Of a DNA stretch of 64,000 nucleotides, positions 24,901 to 32,723 are shown in pieces. The notes under the pieces were generated by a model. The model was not told where the DNA came from and made no database searches. It saw only the letters and a program-made list of their open reading frames with translations. The number at the start of each line of letters is the position of its first letter. Positions within the stretch are counted from its first letter, which is position 1. A program made the position numbers and the translations under genes. Source of the stretch: Leisingera sp. ANG-Vp (GTDB taxonomy: Bacteria; Pseudomonadota; Alphaproteobacteria; Rhodobacterales; Rhodobacteraceae); assembly GCF_000813725.1 (NCBI RefSeq), contig NZ_JWLD01000036.1, positions 1-64,000 on the forward strand, read 5' to 3'.

Positions 24901-27502
24901 GAAGCGAGAGACCGTCCCGCTCGACGAGATCAACGAGACGCTCTTGCTTAAGCGCCGTGAGACCGAGCTAACCGAAGCAATCGAGGTCTCGCCTGCATCG
25001 GCGATCATTGGCGACCGATTCCGGGGAGTGAGCACACAGACCGACACGCTCACGTTGGAATGTAGTCTCGCCGAGACGCTTGTCGCGGCACCCGATCCAG
25101 GCCTTGCGATCTCAATTCTGAAGTCCGGGCGGGCTTCGGCTCTTCTCGGTTTACTATCTGAGCTTAGAGAGCAGCACGACGCGATCTCGATCGAGGCCGC
25201 TGCCTTCTGCGAGCGTCTCGATCTGCCTGAGGAAGCGAGGGGGGCTGCCGCGCTCGCGGTGCGTGCGGACGATCTTCGGCACGCGGCGGGCGACCCATCC
25301 TCGCTAATGGAGCGCGCTCGCCTACGTCGCAGCGAAGCAACCCTTCGCGAGCAAGGCTTCGGCACGCTCGTCGACTGGGTCCTCCAAGAGGGCGCCGCGT
25401 TTGACCCCAAGCGCCTGGGGCCGATCTCGCGAGCCATCATCGCTAAGGCGATGGCTGATCGCGCATTTGAGATCTATGCTGACCACCTGCAAGGCTACGA
25501 TGGTGAGGATTTCGACCGCATCCGGGCGGAGATTGCGGAAAAGGATCGCGAGCTCATCGCAATGTCGCGCGAGGTCGTGCGTAGCCAACTTATCGCTGAC
25601 GCCCGGCCACCTGCCGGCATCAACGTCGGCCCGAAGTCGCAGTTCAGCAATATGAGCCTCATCCGCAATGAGATGGGAAAGAAGCGGAATCGTATCGGTG
25701 TGCGCGACCTCACCCGTCGTGCCGGCCGGGCGCTTCTCGAGCTCAAGCCCTGTTGGATGATGTCACCGCTCGCGGTGGCGCAGTATCTCCATGACGGGCT
25801 GACCTTCGATCTCGTAGTTATCGACGAAGCCTCCCAGATGACGCCCGAGAACGCCGTCGGTGCGCTCAGTCGTGGCCATCAGGCGGTTGTCGTGGGCGAC
25901 ACCAAGCAGCTGCCGCCGACCAGCTTCTTCAAGAAAATGCTTGACGAGTCTGATACAGACGAGGACCTGCGCGAGGACAGCGAGAGCATCCTCGACATGG
26001 CGAACATGACCTTTCGCCCGGTGCGTCAGCTGCGCTGGCATTACCGCTCTCGACACTCAGCGCTGATCACATTCTCGAACGAGTGGATGTATGACGGCAA
26101 ACTCACGATCTTCCCTTCCGCCAGGGAGAACGATTCTGAGTTCGGTGTCCACCTCGTCGAGACCAGCGGGACCTATCGTGGTAAGACAAACGAGACGGAG
26201 GCGCGCGCGGTGGTTGCCGCCGTGCTCCGCCACATGCGGGAATATCCCAAGCTCTCACTCGGTGTCTGCACGATGAACACCGACCAGAAAGAGCTCATTC
26301 TCGAGGAGTTCGAGCGGGAGCGCGAACGCAACCCACATGTCGAAGACTATGTCCGAAACTGGGAGGAGCGCAACGACGCGCTTGAGGAGTTCTTCGTTAA
26401 AAATCTTGAGACGATCCAGGGCGACGAGCGCGATGTCATGTTCATCTCGACACTCTACGGACCTGAGAAAGCGGGCGGACGCCCGCACCAACGCTTCGGC
26501 CCGATTAACTCGAGCCACGGCCATCGCCGCCTCAACGTGCTCTTTACCCGGGCCAAACGAAAGATCGTGACCTTCACCTCGCTCAAGCCCACCGACATCC
26601 TCGTTGACGAAGGTAAGAACCGCGGCGTGCATATGTTCCGGGCTTGGCTCGAGTATTGTGGCTCAGGGCGGGTGCCGGACCGCGCGCGGAGCGGCGGCGA
26701 GACTGAAAGCCCCTTCGAGGACTACGTGGCTAAGCAGATCGAAGCAATAGGCTGTGAGGCGGTGCCTCAGGTCGGCGCCGCTGGTTACCGGATAGACATC
26801 GGTGTGCGGCACCCGGACTGGCCTTACGGCTACATACTCGGCGTCGAATGCGATGGAGCGAGCTACCACTCCTCAAAGTCGAGCCGTGATCGCGACCGGC
26901 TTCGCCAGGAAGTTCTCGAAGATCTTGGATGGCATTTCCACCGGATTTGGTCGACGGACTGGTTCAATGACACCCGCACCCAAGTCGAGCGCCTGCGCGA
27001 GGCAATCAATGTCGCGCTTGAGCGCGCCAAGGCATCCGACTTCCCTAGAAGTCGGGTTGAGAAAGATAGTCCGGTTGCCCTTCTGACCCAGATCGCTGAG
27101 GAACCCGAAAGCGCCGCTAACTCGCTAACCTCCCGGAGAAAGGCCGTTCAGGAGAATCTCTTCCAGGATGAACTCTTCAACCGTATGCAGGGTGACACCG
27201 AGGGGGACGCAGTAGCAAACTCAGTCGACAAAGACCCAGAGATTTCTGCTGCGACCCGCATGGCACCCGAATCCGTCGTCACCATGATCGGTCTCGGCAG
27301 CCACGTCAGGATTGAGAACCTTTCGGAGGAGGGGCGTAAGCTTGCCTTCACGCTCGTCAAAGAGGGCAATGATCTCGAGAATGGCCAGGTCGGGGTTCAC
27401 ACACCTCTCGGCCAGGCCCTGATTGATGCCCAAGTCGGTGACGAGGTCGAATACCAGGTCGGGGTTCAAATCAAGGAAGTCCGGGTCCTCGAGATCAACT
27501 GA
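21962..27502 (+). CDS. DUF4011-type SF1 helicase with PD-(D/E)XK nuclease and GreA/GreB-like C-terminal domain
   Basis: An 1846-residue protein. The N-terminus resembles DUF4011 (LLDSSRSNPLINIKFK, residues about 38-53). SF1 helicase motifs follow: Walker A GPPGSGKSQT near residue 402, VVIDEASQMTPENA near 1285, GDTKQLPPTS near 1311, WHYRSRH near 1360, and NVLFTRAKRK near 1525. Residues about 1583-1675 form an MTES_1575/Vsr-like nuclease (RIDIGV, LGVECDG, YHSSKSSRDRDR, LGWHFHRIWSTDW). The last 70 residues (GSHVRIENL...HTPLGQALIDAQVGDEVEYQVG) match the GreA/GreB C-terminal domain, which in Gre factors contacts RNA polymerase. DUF4011-helicase-nuclease proteins are known from defence islands. GGAGG precedes the ATG. 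It probably attacks foreign DNA, possibly with transcription as a cue. Confidence 0.85.
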   Translation: MPNTTYTETSDDPLSSPEIIQLAADRLEELRKRLLDSSRSNPLINIKFKPNSTNVLRVVDELPDILRYNLTNGTAMRLVSLPPLEEELPDEQTDDFLDALHLARNEDQTYLDELEALDPGSKSYAEEELKIERALKDRVRAALGLPERQTKESPSLAEHARAHGISPGFALPYPEDEHEDGRHNDTDIQTLMLPDKLSRVAKGLLEKGRGFERETGVNVLHAAFGFLEWKNPGEREKYVSPLLLLEIRIERKKSPQGAQFKICGEGRVLVNTTLKQKLAAEHRLELPGYESGSIEEYFAEVSKAAPKGWDWKVRREVAFGIFPSSKIAMYHDLDPTRRPLAENPVVKSLLVTTGSGESAYADVYGTDTPEVARKVPHLVMDADASQFSALVDVANGEHLSIEGPPGSGKSQTIVNLIAAALAGGKKVLFVAEKLTALDVVRNRLEAVELGEFILPLQAGRGTRDKVYQSLEERLGVERPDDRVRCNFASRQDALERRRQSLQDYLNALGADFGTSGYSVYDIIGHGIATSEIREQIPREVRRIRLASPEAFNSAQIDALVADAEAFAERLRKISRMPRLWLDARAAILNRDDAEDTCELAGRLADSLDTFERDARGSELAPLLGASVFEVDLASLEALLTAMTEYGDSLDPALVETLSDPVRRRSVRDLCGQVQERQTVVARLSRALPDPEGWNLNSRLHEAKEFAARNSAVLDPAAHRERIAQSEDRLCWTARVLDAARALPADWAKSTRKPLSELKEDVARILDTSGAVLELRKKDPMRQVGAAVAQFQIRHAKLSASLGRIRQALPHADQHDPAIVRQAGRTIADAGVFRFMSSAYKIARSVYVDTLGGKVGETREAMAGRLRAYADWLEERRAFEADETFKAVFGEHFRGLATTPAMISEIGSFYATCTEIAGEDEALRASLEGGDIADLEHLAALVHVPEQSLEELVREEAALREEFDLEKTRLHEAEGHITLFGKRETVPLDEINETLLLKRRETELTEAIEVSPASAIIGDRFRGVSTQTDTLTLECSLAETLVAAPDPGLAISILKSGRASALLGLLSELREQHDAISIEAAAFCERLDLPEEARGAAALAVRADDLRHAAGDPSSLMERARLRRSEATLREQGFGTLVDWVLQEGAAFDPKRLGPISRAIIAKAMADRAFEIYADHLQGYDGEDFDRIRAEIAEKDRELIAMSREVVRSQLIADARPPAGINVGPKSQFSNMSLIRNEMGKKRNRIGVRDLTRRAGRALLELKPCWMMSPLAVAQYLHDGLTFDLVVIDEASQMTPENAVGALSRGHQAVVVGDTKQLPPTSFFKKMLDESDTDEDLREDSESILDMANMTFRPVRQLRWHYRSRHSALITFSNEWMYDGKLTIFPSARENDSEFGVHLVETSGTYRGKTNETEARAVVAAVLRHMREYPKLSLGVCTMNTDQKELILEEFERERERNPHVEDYVRNWEERNDALEEFFVKNLETIQGDERDVMFISTLYGPEKAGGRPHQRFGPINSSHGHRRLNVLFTRAKRKIVTFTSLKPTDILVDEGKNRGVHMFRAWLEYCGSGRVPDRARSGGETESPFEDYVAKQIEAIGCEAVPQVGAAGYRIDIGVRHPDWPYGYILGVECDGASYHSSKSSRDRDRLRQEVLEDLGWHFHRIWSTDWFNDTRTQVERLREAINVALERAKASDFPRSRVEKDSPVALLTQIAEEPESAANSLTSRRKAVQENLFQDELFNRMQGDTEGDAVANSVDKDPEISAATRMAPESVVTMIGLGSHVRIENLSEEGRKLAFTLVKEGNDLENGQVGVHTPLGQALIDAQVGDEVEYQVGVQIKEVRVLEIN

Positions 27503-27583
27503 GCCTGGAGTGAGCTAGTCTAGTCACTAGGGGTGCACTGCCAGCCTTCACCGCGGCGTTGGCTGTGCGTTCCTGCTGGGATC

Positions 27584-27643
27584 GTCATGAGAATGATGTT
27601 TCGACGCGTGCAATATCGATGGTCACAACGAACCGGAGGAGAT
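27584..27643 (+). repeat. Imperfect direct repeat, right copy (partner 21,171-21,229)
   Basis: The copy downstream of the large helicase gene. Unlike the left copy, no open small membrane-protein gene follows it. The surrounding 27,503-27,716 stretch has no other feature I can support. Confidence 0.4.
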
Positions 27644-27716
27644 GCAGAGCCCCTGGCCTGTATCTGCACGGCGCTCTGACCAGCTACAAAGACACGGCTG
27701 CTCCTGCTGTGCGTGG

Positions 27717-29393
27717 TTAAAATACGTCGTGCAATCCTACGTTTTCACCATCGCAAAGTTTCAACATCACGCCTTCTATCATTTTGGCTCGTGCCTCAAG
27801 GAATTCATTGAAGTCACCAGTTGTCAGCTTTTCCACAGGAATGGCATGTGAGCTGAGGCGGCGACTTACTTCGGCTTCGTCGATATCGATTTCTTTAGCA
27901 CGTTCGGCGATATAGGTTGCCGGTGGTTTTGCTCCAATCGAGCGATTGGTTCGCCAGCTAATTAGTGCGCAATTCAATGCACAAAATATGTCACGTTTCT
28001 CGAAATTCTTCTCAAGTAGAGCTTTAGGAAACAAGTGGTGGTATTCGCGTTTTTCGAAACTTTCTTGGCCAAAGGGTGCTTCATCGGCAAAGTCATACCC
28101 GCCGATGCGTAGCGAAGCAGTCAGGATGGCGCGCCCAAGACGATCTTTCGTCTTCGGCCAACCACCGGTCTTGAGCTCCCCAACTGTCGGCAGTGGAGTG
28201 CGTTGACGGTCCAGGAGTTCAGGTAGAGGTCCATTCTCATCGCGATAAGCAATCAGTTGTCGAACATCGAGGGCTGCTCTGGTCGCGCTTGTCTTTTGGT
28301 AGCGTTCCGAGAAAGCACCGCTCCAGAGCGCTTTTCGAGCCAGACGTCGAGCAGCTCCTTCGGCATCCTTCCCTTCTGCCGCGGTAGCCCAAAAAGCTGC
28401 CAGCACCGAGAGAATAGGATCCGAAGGTAGAAGCTTGGCATTAAATATTTTTTCTTCGGCAAGGAAGCCGATGGCCCTTAATAAGCCTCGCTCAACATCA
28501 GCCCAATTCTTTGCGAGGGATGCCCCAAAATCCTTGGATAGGTAAGTCGCGCGATTTGGTGGTCGACCCAAAAGAATGGCTCCCACCTGCATTGCTATTT
28601 CACCAGGATCACCAAATCTTGAGGCGCCTGGCACAGCCGCTTTTAGTGCCTCAACCTTTTCGTGGAGTGATGCATCCATCTCCGCTTCAACCTGTGCCAC
28701 TACGATGTCGAACGCGGACAGCGCGGTATTTTGGGTATTCATCTTGATGAAAACGTCAAGCGCTGCATCCCTCGAAGTGCCCAAGGGAAGTGAAAGAAAT
28801 GGTAGTGAAAATTTGGCAATGCGTCCTCGGAGCTCGTTTGCGATTTCGTTGATTTCACTATAGAAATCCATATCACCAGCGGCCGCTTCTTTGCTCCAGA
28901 CTTTCAAGCGACCACGGCCTGCTTCATCCGGGGCGAGCATTTCGACAGGTATGCGACGCCGTTTCCAGGTTTCTACAGGGCTATTGCACCAACGAGGATA
29001 CCTTTGCCCCTTATTGTCATACCGTCGAATGGCGTCGATTTCGGGCTCCTCATTGCTGTCAACGTTCACCATGTAGGTAAAGTCCGGGTATAGACCATTC
29101 AGACTGCGCCAGAGAGCTGTAACACGCTGCTGACCGTCTAATAGATGATAGCCAGGTCGACCTTGGGGTTGTGGAGCGCCGGAAATCGGGCGTGCATGGA
29201 ACGGCGGTGTCTCTCCAACTTCAAGGGTCAACAGAGCTCCAACAGGCAGTGCCGGTTTGCGTAGGATGTTTTCCAGGATGCCTTGAACCTGCCACCATCC
29301 CCATGCCTCAAACCGCTGAAACCTGGGAAGCACGACATGACCATCGCGGATCCAAGCAAACCAATCCTCAATTGTGCGGTTTCGTGCTTCCAT
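27717..29393 (-). CDS. DUF262 protein with C-terminal HNH-like nuclease (GmrSD type)
   Basis: A 558-residue protein. The N-terminal DUF262 domain shows VLPRFQRFEAW (residues 21-31) and the nucleotide-binding motif DGQQRVTALW (86-95), related to ParB-type NTP hydrolysis sites. The C-terminal part has HHLFPK near residue 452 and NCALISWRTNRSIGAKPPATYI near 475, the spacing of a DUF1524/HNH nuclease. GmrSD-type enzymes cut modified phage DNA in an NTP-dependent way. Here the gene is the fourth in a same-strand operon, 43 bp after the GIY-YIG gene, so it may act as an additional effector of that system or as an independent type IV-like enzyme. Confidence 0.8.
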   Translation of the reverse strand: MEARNRTIEDWFAWIRDGHVVLPRFQRFEAWGWWQVQGILENILRKPALPVGALLTLEVGETPPFHARPISGAPQPQGRPGYHLLDGQQRVTALWRSLNGLYPDFTYMVNVDSNEEPEIDAIRRYDNKGQRYPRWCNSPVETWKRRRIPVEMLAPDEAGRGRLKVWSKEAAAGDMDFYSEINEIANELRGRIAKFSLPFLSLPLGTSRDAALDVFIKMNTQNTALSAFDIVVAQVEAEMDASLHEKVEALKAAVPGASRFGDPGEIAMQVGAILLGRPPNRATYLSKDFGASLAKNWADVERGLLRAIGFLAEEKIFNAKLLPSDPILSVLAAFWATAAEGKDAEGAARRLARKALWSGAFSERYQKTSATRAALDVRQLIAYRDENGPLPELLDRQRTPLPTVGELKTGGWPKTKDRLGRAILTASLRIGGYDFADEAPFGQESFEKREYHHLFPKALLEKNFEKRDIFCALNCALISWRTNRSIGAKPPATYIAERAKEIDIDEAEVSRRLSSHAIPVEKLTTGDFNEFLEARAKMIEGVMLKLCDGENVGLHDVF

Positions 29394-29436
29394 TTGTTTT
29401 TCCTAATGATTTTAACCAGCCTTATAGTTCGACGGG

Positions 29437-30651
29437 TTACGATGCCTTGGTTTTGGGTGAAATTTTCTGGCTGGTCGGATCATACCAGAACTCATGCAGC
29501 CGCCCTTCTCGGATCAACGCTGTGGCATGACTCACATGCTCTGGCAAAACAAAGAACCATTCCTTGGGGTGGTGCACTTTCTTGCCAAAACGATCTGGGA
29601 CAGTGAGTTTTGCAGGACGCGCTGCTTCGAAGAACCGATGAAGAAGGTTCTCGATCCTTTCCCTGGGTAGGTTCCCCAACCGGTATGTTGCGACGATCTC
29701 AACAGGGGCCAGCAGGAAGGTGGGGTCATGCTTTGCATCAGCCACACGCCGTTTAACGTCCTGGCTGGTCACACCGATTTTGTGAAGAATGTCGCGGTGT
29801 GGCCGGATATTCGGATCATCGGACAAGGACTTTGCGACATAGATCGTCCCAGTGACGGTCAACTGGTCAGCCTCCCACTCCGGATCGAGTGGCCCCAATC
29901 CAACCTTCTGAACGGAACGGGCGGTTTTGTCGTCGTTCAGTGCTTTGCGGAATGAGGCGACCATGGGGTCGCTTTCCGTGCCGTTGGACAGAACGATGCG
30001 CAGCCGATCTTCCTGAGAAAGCCCGCCTGACGATTTGCGCATCCGCTCAACTACGAGGCACAGAAGCCCATTTCGGATGAATACATCCCCGGCGACAGGT
30101 TCGATAACCGCCCATTTCTCGACGATCTTTGTTTTCCGCTCGCCCACTTCCAAGGCGGCTTGAATCTGCGAAAACTTCGCTTCGAACTGGTCGAAATCCG
30201 AGCAGGGAAAGAATTCTGCACGATGTTCCGGCTGATGCCTCTCTGCAGACGGCGTGACATGACGCAGGTCCGAGAATTCTGTTGGCACCTCGAGATCGTC
30301 ATCGGCAAAAATATCGTCCAGACTGTCCGGGATGACCTCTTCCGCAGGTTCGTCGCGCCAGTTCGCGTGTTCAGGTTCTGCGGCAGGCAAGAGGCCCAGC
30401 CTATCCGCCCCCAACATGTCTTGAGTTGGGGCTTGCCTCAACTTGTCCCAAATGGTTCCGAGGCGCATCTCTTCGTGGTCTTCCGCGTCCGGATCCGGCA
30501 GACGACCGTGCTGCTCGAAAAACCGTGTTACGTCGCTGAGAACTGCTGTCCCGCCGTCAGATTTCGTCGCAACCTGCTTCTGAGGGGCGACCTCAAGAAG
30601 GCCAAACTCGTCCGGCTCGGCGAAGATGTCATCAAGTGTGGGTCTCGACAT
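29437..30651 (-). CDS. GIY-YIG nuclease (T5orf172-like) with long N-terminal extension
   Basis: A 404-residue protein. The C-terminal nuclease shows GTIYVAKS (the GIY position, near residue 268), HKIGVTSQDVKRRV (YIG plus the catalytic arginine, about 290-304) and ERIENLLHRFF with the metal-binding glutamate near 333, matching T5orf172/GIY-YIG nucleases. The N-terminal 230 residues include VTRFFEQHGRLPDPDAEDHEEMRL, reminiscent of helicase-associated repeats, and acidic segments; they may dock on the helicase. The start overlaps the helicase stop, so the two are translationally coupled. It probably supplies the DNA cleavage missing from the methyltransferase and helicase. Confidence 0.78.
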   Translation of the reverse strand: MSRPTLDDIFAEPDEFGLLEVAPQKQVATKSDGGTAVLSDVTRFFEQHGRLPDPDAEDHEEMRLGTIWDKLRQAPTQDMLGADRLGLLPAAEPEHANWRDEPAEEVIPDSLDDIFADDDLEVPTEFSDLRHVTPSAERHQPEHRAEFFPCSDFDQFEAKFSQIQAALEVGERKTKIVEKWAVIEPVAGDVFIRNGLLCLVVERMRKSSGGLSQEDRLRIVLSNGTESDPMVASFRKALNDDKTARSVQKVGLGPLDPEWEADQLTVTGTIYVAKSLSDDPNIRPHRDILHKIGVTSQDVKRRVADAKHDPTFLLAPVEIVATYRLGNLPRERIENLLHRFFEAARPAKLTVPDRFGKKVHHPKEWFFVLPEHVSHATALIREGRLHEFWYDPTSQKISPKTKAS

Positions 30652-32723
30652 CAGAGCGCCCCTTCACGCATGCGTTTGGCTTTCTGGGTTTTGAGCCAGG
30701 CCAAGGCCTCGGCCATCCGCTTCTCCAATGCATCAGGCGAGTTCAGATTAGGTTCGCGCCCTTCTGCTGCCCGAAACGCCTTGATCCGTGGCCAAAGCGT
30801 GCGCGCCTCTTCCTCGGTCATGGCGACACGGATGGCGACCATGGCGGACTGGACGTGCTGCAGCAACTGAGCGTCGAGCGACTTGGAAGCGACTTCGAAC
30901 CGTTCCTGGAAGGCATTCACACTGTCGATCAGATCGACGTCGATTTCGCGCACGTTGATGAATTTCTTCACCATTTGCAGAAGTGTGTTCGGGGCGCCCT
31001 CTGGTTCTTCCTCACCGTTGTCGTCAACATCAGTTGGCTTGCCTTCAAAAACCGCAGCAGCCTCCGCCATCCCGCGCTCCTCTTCCTTGCGGGCAAGAGT
31101 CAGGATGTTCATATGGGCTGCAAGATGCTGACGCGCGCTTTCGGTTTCTTCGTCACTGAGGTCCGGATAGCGCGTTTCGATGATGTCGGTCAGAACCATC
31201 TGGGTAGCGACCTCAGGGGCCGTGTCAGGCGCCAGAACTCGCTTGTCCATTGCCTGACAGGCTGCGGCCAGCAAATCGTGCATGTCCTGCTCGCAGATTT
31301 CCTTGGCGCGCTCAGTGGGCGGCTCGATCAAGCCCTTGATGCCAATCATGACGTTGCCCTGGCCATCGCTATGCACGGGCTCACGCACGTCCCCGTCTTC
31401 GCGGCGGTAGAACTTGAAGTTCGGGGCCAGAACCTGCTCCATCAGCAAGGAGCCGGAGATCGCCTTGAGCATGTCGTTGACCGCATCTGAGACCACATCG
31501 GTTTCCACCCCCGGCTCGGCCACCAGATTAGTGAAGACCGCGCGCGGTTTTCCCGGTGCATCGCGTGTGGCGCGGCCGATGATCTGCACGATTTCTGTCA
31601 GAGAGGAACGGTAGCCGATGGTCAGCGCGTGTTCGCACCAGACCCAATCAAATCCTTCTTTGGCCATGCCGAGTGCAATAATGATGTCTACCTTGGCACG
31701 ATCCGCCTCGTCATCGCGCTTGCCACCCGCGCCCTTGATCTCACGCGACAGGGCCGTCTTGACGATGCCGCGCCCTGGACCGTCATCAACGAGGTCGGCA
31801 ACCTTCAGAATCCGTCCCTCGGGCAGCTCGATCAGATCGAACCCGGTTTCCGGATCTCGCCCGACGTGCGTGCCGAGGAAATCCATGATCTTCCCGACCT
31901 CATTGTTCTTGTCGTCGAACGCCTCGGACGAGACTCGGTGCGGGATATGAATGATGGTCTTCTGCGCTGGGTCCAGAACACCCGCGAGTCCGTTGGTATA
32001 ATTGCCCTTGTAAAACTGGTAATTCACCCCCAGCGCCTTGAGGTGTTCATAGCCCTCCAGCTGTTCGTAGTAGCTGTAGGTGATCGTGGTGAACTTAGCC
32101 TCATCCTCCGGGCGAAGAACAGGGTCGGCGTCGCCTCGGAAATAGCTGCCGGTCATTGCCATCAGATGACACTTTTCCCGCGCCACCAGGGCCCGCAGGA
32201 TTACACCGAGCCGGTTGTGATCCGACGCCGAGACATGATGGAATTCATCCACCGCGATGAAGCAATCGTCAAACGCCTCTATCCCCTGATCTTCCACCAC
32301 TTTGTCATAAGCAAAGCGGAAGGTGGCATGGGTGCAGACAAGCACCTCTGCGTCCGACGCCATGAAATCCACAAAGGCCTTCACCTTGCGGTCCTGGGCG
32401 TCATCTCCGGTCAGACAGAGGTTCCACTTATCTTCGACCTCCCAATCCGCCTCGAACCCGTAGCTGGTCAGATCCGTCGAGCGGAACGACCCGCCGATCG
32501 AGGTTTCTGGCACGCAGACGATAGTCTTTTCGCGGGCCTGATGGCGCATCTTGTCGAGTGCGATGAACATCAGCGCCCGGCTTTTCCCTGCCGCCGGAGG
32601 AGCTTTCAGCAGCAGAAATTGCGCCGCCCGCGCCGCATAGGCACGCGCCTGCATTTCACGCATGCCCATGGCGTTGGTCGAGGATTTCGAGCGCCCGTAG
32701 GTCACATTGAGCATCTGAGCCAT
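30651..32723 (-). CDS. DEAD/DEAH-type SF2 helicase of the methyltransferase operon
   Basis: A 690-residue SF2 helicase or translocase. Walker A is APPAAGKSRAL near residue 41, motif II is IAVDEFHHVSA near 158 (a DEFH box), motif III is MAMTGSYFRG, and motif VI is VQIIGRATRDAPGK near 383. The C-terminal 230 residues are helical with no visible nuclease motif. It starts immediately after the methyltransferase stop and overlaps the GIY-YIG start by one codon register, so stoichiometric expression is likely. Analogy with type I/III restriction suggests ATP-driven translocation or remodelling on DNA after site recognition by the methyltransferase. Confidence 0.82.
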   Translation of the reverse strand: MAQMLNVTYGRSKSSTNAMGMREMQARAYAARAAQFLLLKAPPAAGKSRALMFIALDKMRHQAREKTIVCVPETSIGGSFRSTDLTSYGFEADWEVEDKWNLCLTGDDAQDRKVKAFVDFMASDAEVLVCTHATFRFAYDKVVEDQGIEAFDDCFIAVDEFHHVSASDHNRLGVILRALVAREKCHLMAMTGSYFRGDADPVLRPEDEAKFTTITYSYYEQLEGYEHLKALGVNYQFYKGNYTNGLAGVLDPAQKTIIHIPHRVSSEAFDDKNNEVGKIMDFLGTHVGRDPETGFDLIELPEGRILKVADLVDDGPGRGIVKTALSREIKGAGGKRDDEADRAKVDIIIALGMAKEGFDWVWCEHALTIGYRSSLTEIVQIIGRATRDAPGKPRAVFTNLVAEPGVETDVVSDAVNDMLKAISGSLLMEQVLAPNFKFYRREDGDVREPVHSDGQGNVMIGIKGLIEPPTERAKEICEQDMHDLLAAACQAMDKRVLAPDTAPEVATQMVLTDIIETRYPDLSDEETESARQHLAAHMNILTLARKEEERGMAEAAAVFEGKPTDVDDNGEEEPEGAPNTLLQMVKKFINVREIDVDLIDSVNAFQERFEVASKSLDAQLLQHVQSAMVAIRVAMTEEEARTLWPRIKAFRAAEGREPNLNSPDALEKRMAEALAWLKTQKAKRMREGAL

